A DNA stretch of 21,143 nucleotides from an uncultured Mycoplasmatota bacterium. Lineage in GTDB: Bacteria; Bacillota_I; Bacilli_A; RF39; UBA660. Below the pieces are notes generated by a model. It did no database searches, was not told the origin of the DNA, and saw nothing but the letters and a program-made list of their open reading frames with translations. The position numbers and the translations under genes are program-made. The first letter of the stretch is position 1; every line of letters begins with the position of its first letter. Below are positions 14,524-21,088 of this stretch, piece after piece. The stretch is taken from assembly GCA_900549625.1 (NCBI GenBank), contig URPE01000022.1, positions 1 through 21,143 of the forward strand, given 5' to 3'.

Positions 14524-14600
14524 GGACCTCTAGCTCAGTTGGTTAGAGCACTCGGCTCATAACCGAATGGTCGTAGGTTCGAGTCCTACGAGGTCCACCA
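14524..14600 (+). tRNA. tRNA with CAT anticodon (elongator Met or Ile2)
   Basis: Seventy-seven nt with acceptor GGACCTC/GAGGTCC, D-arm starting TAGCTCAGTTGGTTAGAGC, anticodon loop CTCATAA (CAT), T-arm around TTCGAGT and encoded CCA. The body resembles both elongator Met and the lysidine-modified Ile2 tRNA of Bacilli; I cannot separate these by eye. Confidence 0.93.
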
Positions 14601-14610
14601 CTTAAATTAT

Positions 14611-14697
14611 ATGCAGGCGTGGCGAAATTGGTAGACGCACTAGACTTAGGATCTAGCGCCTCACGGCATGGGGGTTCAAGTCCCTTCGCCTGCACCA
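14611..14697 (+). tRNA. tRNA-Leu(TAG)
   Basis: Eighty-seven nt with a long class II variable arm, acceptor GCAGGCG/CGCCTGC, anticodon loop CTTAGGA (TAG), T-loop TTCAAGT and encoded CCA. It lies 10 bp after the CAT tRNA in the same transcript. Confidence 0.96.
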
Positions 14698-14741
14698 GTA
14701 GGCAATCTGTCCGAACTTTTATAGTTTAGACTTAAATAAAT

Positions 14742-14773
14742 GTATCAACTTCTAATGAAGTTGGTATTTTTTT
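14742..14773 (+). terminator. Terminator of the tRNA operon
   Basis: A stem of about 10 bp (arms at 14743-14752 and 14757-14766) with a TAAT loop, followed by seven T. Confidence 0.82.
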
Positions 14774-14802
14774 AGTTTAAGTAAAGGAGATGGATTGTTA
14801 AA

Positions 14803-15078
14803 ATGGTAAATATCACAAAGAAAGAGTTAATAATTGAGAGTGAATTAAAAAACAAAATAGAATTTATATGTAGTTTTTGTAATACTACTCCTATTATCAT
14901 TAATGGTAATATTAGAAAGATTAATAAAACAAATTTGAACTATATCGAGCCACATAGAATAATTATTAAAGGTATTACATTTCTTGCATTCAATTATTCT
15001 AATGAAATATTTGTTGAAAATTTATCTCATAAAATAAAAATATCGGATTTAGAAACCTTTATAAAACCAATAAAGTAA
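14803..15078 (+). CDS. Small unknown protein at the left edge of the mobile DNA
   Basis: I do not recognise this 91-residue protein. It has a good AAAGGAGA ribosome site at 14783-14790, although spacing to the ATG is on the long side (12 bp). There is one CxxC pair (CSFC at residues 24-27) in an Ile/Asn-rich text without a membrane helix. The segment between this gene and the recombinase promoter holds an inverted repeat and a phased direct repeat. It might be a small regulator of the element, but nothing in the sequence shows that directly. Confidence 0.6.
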   Translation: MVNITKKELIIESELKNKIEFICSFCNTTPIIINGNIRKINKTNLNYIEPHRIIIKGITFLAFNYSNEIFVENLSHKIKISDLETFIKPIK

Positions 15079-15113
15079 AATAATAAATTATACCAACTTC
15101 TTTAAATATAAGC

Positions 15114-15133
15114 CCTATTTGGCTTAAAATAGG
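15114..15133. repeat. Short inverted repeat
   Basis: CCTATTT (15114-15120) and AAATAGG (15127-15133) with a 6-nt loop. There is no T run after it on the plus strand, so it is not a typical terminator. Confidence 0.5.
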
Positions 15134-15135
15134 CA

Positions 15136-15167
15136 AATAATAGCAATAATGTTGTGAATAATAGCAA
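15136..15167. repeat. Phased direct repeat upstream of the recombinase promoter
   Basis: AATAATAGCAA occurs at 15136-15146 and 15157-15167, exactly 21 bp apart (two helical turns), ending 7 bp before the -35 box. It is a plausible regulator-binding site. Confidence 0.5.
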
Positions 15168-15174
15168 ATATGTC

Positions 15175-15202
15175 TTGACTTTAAATAAAAAATATTTATA
15201 AT
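15175..15202 (+). promoter_or_regulatory. Promoter of the leader-recombinase transcript
   Basis: TTGACT (15175-15180), 16-bp spacer, TATAAT (15197-15202), 43 bp before the leader peptide ATG. Confidence 0.75.
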
Positions 15203-15244
15203 AAATGGTAATTAATTTGTTTCGTGTATTGGGGGTTGATATAT

Positions 15245-15313
15245 ATGAAACAAATAAAATTTAAGTATAACATAAACAAGATTATTATAAGAGGTGTCAA
15301 AGGCATAATTTGA
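15245..15313 (+). CDS. 22-residue leader peptide
   Basis: A short ORF (ATG 15245, TGA 15311-15313) encodes a basic, Ile/Lys-rich peptide beginning MKQIKFKYNINK and ending KGII. A GGGGG purine-rich ribosome site lies about 8-13 bp upstream. Its last eight codons run through the left arm of the terminator hairpin, and its stop codon sits in the loop, so a ribosome finishing or stalling here would open the hairpin. That geometry is the main reason to believe it is translated. No stretch of identical regulatory codons is present, except Ile-rich runs. Confidence 0.6.
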   Translation: MKQIKFKYNINKIIIRGVKGII

Positions 15314-15339
15314 TTAAGTGTCTTTGTCACCTCTTTTTT
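15289..15339 (+). terminator. Terminator/attenuator in front of the serine recombinase
   Basis: The arms 15289-15304 and 15320-15335 form a 16-position stem with one T-T mismatch and one G-T pair, a 15-nt loop, and a T run to 15339. It lies between the promoter and the recombinase start, so recombinase expression requires read-through. Confidence 0.8.
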
Positions 15340-15373
15340 GATGAAGAATAAGAAGAAAGGAAATGATTTATTA

Positions 15374-17254
15374 ATGAGTGAAGAAAAGAAAATTGCAGGT
15401 ATTTATATAAGAGTAAGTACCGAAGATCAAGCACGAGAAGGATTTAGTTTACCAGAACAAGAGAAAAGACTTCGTGCTATGTGTGAGTTTAAAGGTTATG
15501 AAATTTATAAAATATATAAAGATGCTGGAATAAGTGCTAAAACTGGAAATCATAGACCTGCTTTTGAAGAATTAAAAGAAGATATTAGAAAGAAAAAATG
15601 TAATACTATTGTAGTATTAAAATTAGATAGACTAACAAGAAGTGTTTATGATATGGAAGATATAATGAAATTTTTAGATGAAAAGAATGCCTACCTAGAT
15701 TGTGCAAATGATGATATAAATACAACAAATGCAAATGGAAGAATGGTTGCAAGACTTTTAACTACGGTATCACAAAATGAAATAGAAAGAACAAGTGAAA
15801 GAACTAAAATCGGTTTAGCTGGAGCAATTAAAGTTGGAAATATTCCAAATAAAGCCCCTTTTGGTTATAAAAGAAATAATAAAAAACTTGTCCCAGATCC
15901 ACTTACAAAAGACCAAGTAATAAGAATATTTAATTTATATTACGAGGGAAATTCCTACCAAACTATTGCTAACATTTATAATGATGAAAAAGTATTTGGA
16001 AAAACAAATTGGTGTGATAGTACAATTTTAAAAATATTAACAAATGAAATTTATAAGGGAGATTTTGTACACGGAAGAAAAACAAATAATCCAACATATT
16101 ATTCAAATGTAGTCGAGCCACTTGTATCGAAAGAATTATGGGAGGAATGCCAAGTGCAAAAAAGAAAAAATTCAAGAAATTATAAACGAGATAAAGAATA
16201 TTTATTTTTACAAAAATTAAGGTGTCCTAAATGTAATAGAATATTAGGTGGTAATGCAACAAGAAAGAAAAATGGAAAAGTTTATTACTATTATCAATGT
16301 AATAATTGTAAAATAACAATTAAAGAACCTAAAATAGAAGAAACAATTAAAACAATACTAGGAGATATTTTAGAATATGATAATGTTGTAAATGAATTTT
16401 TTTTACCAGTATTAAAATCAAAAGTAGAAGATCCAAAAGAAGAATTAGGTAAAGAATTAAAAAGTTTAAATACTAAAAAAGAAAGAATTAAAAAAGCATA
16501 TATAGATTCATTATTTACAGAAAAAGAATTTAAAGAAGAAACAAAAATAATTGAAGAACAAATTGAACTTATTAACTCAAAATTATTAGAAAATGAACAA
16601 ACAGAACAATTAAACTTTACTGTCAGTGATATTTTACTTAAAAGAGATATGGACTTTATCAATAAAGTAAAATTACCAATTAGTTATTATGCTTTTAATG
16701 ATAACTGGGATTTATTAGATAGAGATATAAAAGCAGATATAATTATGCGATATGTAGATGATATTGAACTTGAAATGATAAATAATACATACGAAATAAA
16801 ACAAGTTAATTTTAGATCAACATTTTATAGTGATTTTGAAGAATTATATAAGCAAGGTTATATTGATAGAAAACGACCATTTACTTATGATTTTAATGGA
16901 ATATGCGTTGATAGTGAAGTTAGGTATAGTGAGTATTTACCCATTAAAGAAGTTATGCAACATTTTTATAGATTAAATGAATGTTATGAAGTTAATTTTT
17001 ATAAAGGAACTTTATACAAAGAAACTAGAAAACTAGATATTGGACCACTTCTTAAAAATGAAGTTCCAATAAGAGTATTCCCATTACAAGCAAATGATAA
17101 TGGAAATAAAGACTGGGTATCAATGGGAATGTTTGCTACTAAAAATAATCCTAATGATATAAAAGTAAATATTAGAGATTTATTTGAAGTAATACCAGAT
17201 AATGTTACGGAAGAAGATTTTTTAAATAATGATGAAAATTCTAGTCAAGAATAA
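15374..17254 (+). CDS. Large serine recombinase (integrase)
   Basis: This 626-residue site-specific recombinase should integrate and excise the element. ATG 15374 is preferred over ATG 15338, which lies in the terminator's T run without a ribosome site; AAAGGA precedes 15374 at 12 bp. The N-terminal resolvase domain has the catalytic serine S15 in YIRVSTEDQ, with the KLDRLTRS and ERTSERTKIGL segments. The Recombinase domain follows (PNKAPFGYKR onward). A zinc ribbon has C284, C287, C309 and C312 (RCPKCN...QCNNC). A coiled coil spans about residues 350-425. The last ~150 residues form a domain I do not recognise. Such enzymes act on attP/attB without host factors, with a separate excision factor; none is evident nearby. 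Confidence 0.95.
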   Translation: MSEEKKIAGIYIRVSTEDQAREGFSLPEQEKRLRAMCEFKGYEIYKIYKDAGISAKTGNHRPAFEELKEDIRKKKCNTIVVLKLDRLTRSVYDMEDIMKFLDEKNAYLDCANDDINTTNANGRMVARLLTTVSQNEIERTSERTKIGLAGAIKVGNIPNKAPFGYKRNNKKLVPDPLTKDQVIRIFNLYYEGNSYQTIANIYNDEKVFGKTNWCDSTILKILTNEIYKGDFVHGRKTNNPTYYSNVVEPLVSKELWEECQVQKRKNSRNYKRDKEYLFLQKLRCPKCNRILGGNATRKKNGKVYYYYQCNNCKITIKEPKIEETIKTILGDILEYDNVVNEFFLPVLKSKVEDPKEELGKELKSLNTKKERIKKAYIDSLFTEKEFKEETKIIEEQIELINSKLLENEQTEQLNFTVSDILLKRDMDFINKVKLPISYYAFNDNWDLLDRDIKADIIMRYVDDIELEMINNTYEIKQVNFRSTFYSDFEELYKQGYIDRKRPFTYDFNGICVDSEVRYSEYLPIKEVMQHFYRLNECYEVNFYKGTLYKETRKLDIGPLLKNEVPIRVFPLQANDNGNKDWVSMGMFATKNNPNDIKVNIRDLFEVIPDNVTEEDFLNNDENSSQE

Positions 17255-17285
17255 ATTTATTTACTTGCGAAGTTCTTGACTAGAA
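17239..17285. repeat. 13-bp inverted repeat at the recombinase 3' end
   Basis: TTCTAGTCAAGAA (17239-17251) and TTCTTGACTAGAA (17273-17285) are perfect reverse complements around a 21-bp centre that begins with the recombinase stop. There is no T run downstream. It may be an mRNA 3' structure or part of a recombination site. Confidence 0.6.
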
Positions 17286-17362
17286 ATAGTAAAAATAATA
17301 ATGGAAAAAGTTTAAAACAAAAAGTTATCTTTCTTGTTTTAGACTTATCTACTGAAAATTTT

Positions 17363-17398
17363 TTTGTTAACTTTTTTTCTAAAAAAAGTTATAACAAA
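17363..17398. repeat. Long hairpin
   Basis: TTTGTT plus AACTTTTTTT (17363-17378) pairs with AAAAAAAGTT (17381-17390) and AACAAA (17393-17398), with a 2-nt bulge. It lacks a following T run on either strand. Confidence 0.6.
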
Positions 17399-17507
17399 CG
17401 AACACGTTTTGTTGAAACGTAGTTTCAATGAAAGTGGGAAAAGTTTGTTTAATAAAATTATGAAATAATTGCTTACTTTAGTTTGCAATTAATGAATAAT
17501 TTTTAAA

Positions 17508-17540
17508 GATAAAATAAAATGCAGTGCATTATATTTTATC
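17508..17540. repeat. Near-perfect 33-bp palindrome
   Basis: Two 16-nt arms (17508-17523 and 17525-17540), each carrying an inner TGCA, are reverse complements with one mismatch around a single central G. The exact symmetry suggests a dimeric protein site or cruciform. Confidence 0.65.
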
Positions 17541-17606
17541 ATAAGTCTTATGTAGTTTTAATGATTTACGAAGTTTATCATTATTACGAAATAAGACAGG
17601 TGGATT

Positions 17607-17666
17607 CTAAGGTTGCCTAAACCTTAGCCCCCATATTTTGATACTTGTGTCAAAATATATAGGGGG
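17607..17666. other. Candidate origin of transfer (oriT)
   Basis: Two adjacent inverted repeats lie just upstream of the relaxase promoter: CTAAGGTT (17607-17614) with AACCTTAG (17620-17627), then CCCCC plus ATATTTTGA (17628-17641) with TCAAAATAT (17650-17658) and GGGGG (17662-17666). The central TACTTGTG/TC recalls the TAGTGTG/TTA nick site known for MobV plasmids such as pMV158, though the match is only partial. Position next to a mobV gene fits. Confidence 0.5.
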
Positions 17667-17675
17667 TTAGAGATT

Positions 17676-17713
17676 TTGACAAAGCAAAATTACCCTACTA
17701 TATATATAGTAGG
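17676..17713 (+). promoter_or_regulatory. Relaxase promoter with palindromic operator over the -10
   Basis: TTGACA (17676-17681), 17-bp spacer, TATATA (17699-17704). The -10 lies inside a perfect 20-bp palindrome, CCTACTATATATATAGTAGG (17694-17713). Repression by a dimeric protein, perhaps the relaxase itself as in MobM autoregulation, is inferred. Confidence 0.65.
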
Positions 17714-17744
17714 ACTCTATTCTAGCAAAGGAGGTTTTAAATAT

Positions 17745-19082
17745 ATGGAAGAATTATCTTATTCACTACATTTAAGTAATGATAAAAATAAATCTAAAAA
17801 AGCAAGAAGAAGTATCAAAAATACTGAAACTGGTACTACTTCTCTATCTAATAATGCAATTCAAAATCATCAGCAGTTATCTAAAGTTGATAAACATAAT
17901 TTAAGAAAATATGATGAAGAACAAGAATTAATTTCTACAATTAAAGGAACTTCTTCTATTGTAGAAGATACAAAAAATTTATATTTAGATTTATTTGAAG
18001 ATGCAAGAATTAAATACAATGAAAAGCAAACTAGAAATGATAGAAAGATAGACAATTATTTTAATCATATTTCAAATGACAATAAAAGAGATTTAGCTTG
18101 TGAAATAATTATTGAACTTGGAGATATGGACTTTTGGTCTGATAAAGATAATAAATATAAACATAAAATGACAGAAGTTTTTAAAGAACAAATAAGAGAT
18201 TTAGAAGAAGTTGTACCTAACTTTAAAATAGCAAATGCAACAATACATTATGATGAATCTAGTCCCCATTTACATATAGTTGGTGTTCCATTTAAAGAAG
18301 GTATGAAAAATGGTATGGAAAGACAAGTTGGTAAATCTGATGTTTTTACAAAAGAAAGTTTAAAAATTATTCAAGATAAAATGCGAGAATATTGTATTAA
18401 TTCATTTAATCGTATTTATCATTTAAACTACACTTTAAAATTAAAAGAAGAAGGAAGAAATGTAGATATAAATGTTGCTAATATGAACGAATATAAAAAG
18501 TTTAAAAGAGAACAAGAAAAATATAAAAAACAACTTAAAGAATTAAATAGTAAAACTGATGAATTACAAAATAAGTCTAATGAAATAAATGATATTATTG
18601 ATAATTTAAAACCTTCTCTTATAAATAAAAATAACTATTCTATTTCTAATACTGATATAGATAAAATTAAAAACTATATAGAACAAACTAATGAAACTGC
18701 TTCTAATTTAAGAAATGCAAACGACATAAATATAATACTAAATAAATACGAAGATGATTTAAGAGAACATTCTAATGAAGTTAGAAATTTACAAAGAAAA
18801 ATTAAAACTCGTGATGAAAAAATTGAAGATCTAGAATATAAATTAGACAATGCTAATGATACTATTGATGAACTAGAAGATAAAGTATCTAAACTAGAAG
18901 AAATGCTAGATTACTTTAAAGATTTATGGAAAAAGTTTATAGAATTTTTGCAAAATAAATTCTTTTCTAATAATAAATATGATGAAGTTATTAATGAACT
19001 TTATGAAGAAGATATACTTGATGATAATGATATTAATATCATAGAAAATAATATTAAAGATAAAGATGATTTTGAAAGATAA
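17745..19082 (+). CDS. mobV: MobV-family relaxase (Mob/Pre)
   Basis: This 445-residue relaxase should nick oriT and lead DNA transfer. ATG 17745 is chosen because a strong AAAGGAGG site lies about 10 bp upstream; a TTG-start reading from 17676 would begin inside the promoter. The MobV motifs are H51-N-x-R54 (motif I, KHNLRKYDEE) and H168-x-D170-E171-x2-P174-H175-x-H177 (motif III metal site, HYDESSPHLH). From about residue 247 the protein is a long Lys/Glu/Asn-rich coiled coil ending in an acidic tail. Length is normal for the family. No coupling protein or accessory Mob gene is present, so transfer would depend on a helper. Confidence 0.93.
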   Translation: MEELSYSLHLSNDKNKSKKARRSIKNTETGTTSLSNNAIQNHQQLSKVDKHNLRKYDEEQELISTIKGTSSIVEDTKNLYLDLFEDARIKYNEKQTRNDRKIDNYFNHISNDNKRDLACEIIIELGDMDFWSDKDNKYKHKMTEVFKEQIRDLEEVVPNFKIANATIHYDESSPHLHIVGVPFKEGMKNGMERQVGKSDVFTKESLKIIQDKMREYCINSFNRIYHLNYTLKLKEEGRNVDINVANMNEYKKFKREQEKYKKQLKELNSKTDELQNKSNEINDIIDNLKPSLINKNNYSISNTDIDKIKNYIEQTNETASNLRNANDINIILNKYEDDLREHSNEVRNLQRKIKTRDEKIEDLEYKLDNANDTIDELEDKVSKLEEMLDYFKDLWKKFIEFLQNKFFSNNKYDEVINELYEEDILDDNDINIIENNIKDKDDFER

Positions 19083-19093
19083 ATTATCTTTTT
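19075..19093 (+). terminator. Short terminator after the relaxase
   Basis: AAAGAT (19075-19080) pairs with ATCTTT (19086-19091) around a 5-nt loop, followed by TT. The stem overlaps the relaxase stop; strength is modest. Confidence 0.5.
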
Positions 19094-19134
19094 AAATTTT
19101 CGTTGATAATAAAGTGCTAATTCTATGATATAAT

Positions 19135-19151
19135 CCTGACTTTGACAGTTG
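19135..19151 (+). repeat. IS left inverted repeat
   Basis: CCTGACTTTGACAGTTG; matches the complement of the right end at 13 of 17 positions, with the 11-bp core identical. Confidence 0.7.
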
Positions 19152-19156
19152 TAGGA

Positions 19157-19204
19157 CAAAAAAACCTCCAAAAGCCTTATATTTAAAGGGCTGATGGGGG
19201 TTTA
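19157..19204 (-). terminator. Terminator of the transposase gene (minus strand)
   Basis: AAACCTCCA...AGCC (about 19161-19175) pairs with GGCT...TGGGGGTTT (about 19188-19203), and on the minus strand the hairpin is followed by a T run (the A run at 19158-19164). Confidence 0.7.
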
Positions 19205-19232
19205 ATTTGTTTGAAAAAAATGCGTGTGTTTT

Positions 19233-20963
19233 TTATCTTGAAATTGTATTGATAATTTTTTTGATTTTTTTATAGGTTATTATCTCTGTGTCAGTATTAA
19301 AATTGTATACATTATGTATAAAGTCAGTTATATCAGTTCTTTCATAAGATGGGACATAACCGTTTCCTTTTATCTCGGTTACATTCATATTTCTTAAAGT
19401 ATCAAGTATTTCCTTTGTAGTGAAATTATAATCTAATTTTTTTTCTAATATTCTGTATATTAATAAAGCAATAAAACAAGTCATAAAGTGAGCTTTAATT
19501 CTATCTTCACGAGATAAATTAACAGGTCTAGCTAGAAAATCAGATTTCATTATTCTGAATGATTCTTCAATTTCCCATCTTCCTTTGGTTATTTTTAAAA
19601 TATCATCAATATTTCCAATAAGATTAGTAGATAAAGCATAATATCCATCATATTTTTCTTCTTCTTTAATTAAATCTTCATTTATGGAATATATTTTTTC
19701 ACAAGCTACTTCACCGTTAGAAGTGGCATTTATTTCTTCAATAAATCTACTAGGATCATTTTGATTTTTTCCTTTTCTAATTACATTATTTGAACTGATA
19801 CTTTTTTTAGCTCTTTCAATTTGATTGTTTCTAATATTTCTATTGTAATCAAAATATTTAAAGCAAAAAGTAACAATGGTATCTTGCTTAACTGATTTAG
19901 TTTCTGTTTGAATTATTTTATAAAATAATGAATCATAATATTTTTCTTTCAAATCAGTATTTTTTTCAATTTCTTCTAAATCATAAATTTTTTTTAAATC
20001 ACCTGGAAGTCTCCATCCATTTTTATCAAATATTTGTTCTTTGTATTCCTCTTTAATCTTTTTTAAAGATTGAGTAATAACAAAACCACGACCATCGTCA
20101 ACATTATATTTTTTAATTTCATCTGAAGCTAATCCAGCATCTGTACAAAGAATAACCTTAGTATCATCTAATTTGAAATCATTAATAATCTTTGATTCTT
20201 CAGGAATTAAAGTTTTTTGCTCATTTTGATTACCTGGATAAATGTTAAATGATAAAGGAATACCATCCCCATCCATAAACAATCCCATTCCAACAATTGG
20301 ATTAGGTCTATGTTCTTTAGAAATACCATATTTTCTTAAATCATCTTCTTCATTGATTTCAAAAAAATAGTTAGTACAATCATAATAAATTATTTTAGAA
20401 TTTCTTTTAATAATATTCTTACTATTATTAAATAGTTGCTCTTGAATGAAGTCCATATTATCAGCAATATAGTTTAAAGCTCTGTATTCATTATGAAGTT
20501 TAAACTTAGGTTGCTCGATAAAATTTTGACATTGTTTAAATGTTTCCAATTTAGATGAAGGATAAATGATTCTAGCAAAAACTAAATAAGATAACACCTC
20601 ATTTAAGTCAAATTCAAATTTATATTTTTCTTGAATATTCTTACAAATATCATGGATTTTCAAATCACTATATATATTTTTTAAAAATAAATATCCAATA
20701 TTAAAATTTCTTTTTTCTTTATTAATCCTTTTAGAAGAATTAAGTTCTAACTTTACTAATTCATTTTTATCTTTAGAGTTTAATTCTTCTATATATTCTT
20801 TAATTTCTTTAATTGTGTTATCTTTACCAAATCTATCTTCAACTTGATTTTGATTACCTAACTTTTCAAATATTTTTGTTGACCTTTTTCCATTTAAATT
20901 AGTGTAGTCTTTTATAATTGAGTAATAAGAATAATTATTTTTAGTTCTGACATGTAATCGCAT
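19233..20963 (-). CDS. IS1634-family DDE transposase
   Basis: This 576-residue transposase has the IS4-superfamily DDE fold. D195 lies in IIYYDCTNYFFE, D275 in CTDAGLASDE, and E466 in RWEIEESFRIMKS, where the R-(3)-E-(6)-K spacing is the family signature. The start is placed at ATG 20963 because GGAGG lies 7 bp upstream; a GTG reading from 21011 would start within the promoter. The frame is intact, with no frameshift, so the IS may be active. It faces the relaxase gene, with terminators between them. Confidence 0.93.
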   Translation of the reverse strand: MRLHVRTKNNYSYYSIIKDYTNLNGKRSTKIFEKLGNQNQVEDRFGKDNTIKEIKEYIEELNSKDKNELVKLELNSSKRINKEKRNFNIGYLFLKNIYSDLKIHDICKNIQEKYKFEFDLNEVLSYLVFARIIYPSSKLETFKQCQNFIEQPKFKLHNEYRALNYIADNMDFIQEQLFNNSKNIIKRNSKIIYYDCTNYFFEINEEDDLRKYGISKEHRPNPIVGMGLFMDGDGIPLSFNIYPGNQNEQKTLIPEESKIINDFKLDDTKVILCTDAGLASDEIKKYNVDDGRGFVITQSLKKIKEEYKEQIFDKNGWRLPGDLKKIYDLEEIEKNTDLKEKYYDSLFYKIIQTETKSVKQDTIVTFCFKYFDYNRNIRNNQIERAKKSISSNNVIRKGKNQNDPSRFIEEINATSNGEVACEKIYSINEDLIKEEEKYDGYYALSTNLIGNIDDILKITKGRWEIEESFRIMKSDFLARPVNLSREDRIKAHFMTCFIALLIYRILEKKLDYNFTTKEILDTLRNMNVTEIKGNGYVPSYERTDITDFIHNVYNFNTDTEIITYKKIKKIINTISR

Positions 20964-20985
20964 CCTGTAACCTCCAACTATGGAT

Positions 20986-21015
20986 ATTATATCATACACA
21001 CGAAGACCCACGCAA
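20986..21015 (-). promoter_or_regulatory. Transposase promoter
   Basis: On the minus strand TTGCGT (21015-21010), 18-bp spacer, TATAAT (20991-20986), about 23 bp before the ATG. Confidence 0.65.
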
Positions 21016-21071
21016 GTAAATAAATGAAAAAAAACTAGATTTTATGGTATCTAGTAGCGAATTTTATTCAG

Positions 21072-21088
21072 CAACTGTCAAACTAGGG
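21072..21088 (-). repeat. IS right inverted repeat
   Basis: The complement reads CCCTAGTTTGACAGTTG, pairing with the left end. Beyond it (21089-21143) is A+T-rich DNA in which I see no gene. Confidence 0.7.

Larger units (their letters stand above)
17286..17675. other. Non-coding block rich in inverted repeats
   Basis: The stretch between the recombinase and the relaxase promoter has no convincing gene on either strand. It contains a long hairpin (17363-17398), TTGAAAC/GTTTCAA (17412-17428), a near-perfect 33-bp palindrome (17508-17540), ATAAGTCTTAT (17541-17551), and two adjacent inverted repeats next to the relaxase promoter. In IMEs such regions carry oriT and recombination sites. Confidence 0.65.
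19135..21088 (-). mobile_element. IS1634-like insertion sequence
   Basis: One transposase gene on the minus strand is flanked by imperfect terminal inverted repeats sharing an 11-bp core, TTTGACAGTTG, at 19141-19151 and as its complement at 21072-21082. Outward of the core both ends start with CC. Total length is about 1.95 kb, typical of the family. Flanks are A+T-rich and no exact target duplication could be assigned by eye. Confidence 0.75.

Noticed and set aside
14743..15101. Similar TATCAACTTCT / TACCAACTTCT segments as att-site direct repeats flanking the 91-aa ORF
   Set aside because: The first is part of the tRNA operon terminator, the match is only about 10 bp and imperfect, and it excludes the integrase gene.
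16294..16662. 122-codon minus-strand ORF inside the serine recombinase
   Set aside because: It mirrors the coiled-coil coding region; Ser/Phe-rich text is the complement of Lys/Glu codons.
17363..17398. Long hairpin after the recombinase as its terminator
   Set aside because: The stem is followed by mixed sequence and not by T on either strand.
17676..17744. TTG start extending the relaxase by 23 residues
   Set aside because: It coincides with the -35 box and the palindrome; ATG 17745 has a strong ribosome site.
20964..21011. GTG start extending the transposase by 16 residues
   Set aside because: It overlaps the promoter; the GGAGG site points to ATG 20963.
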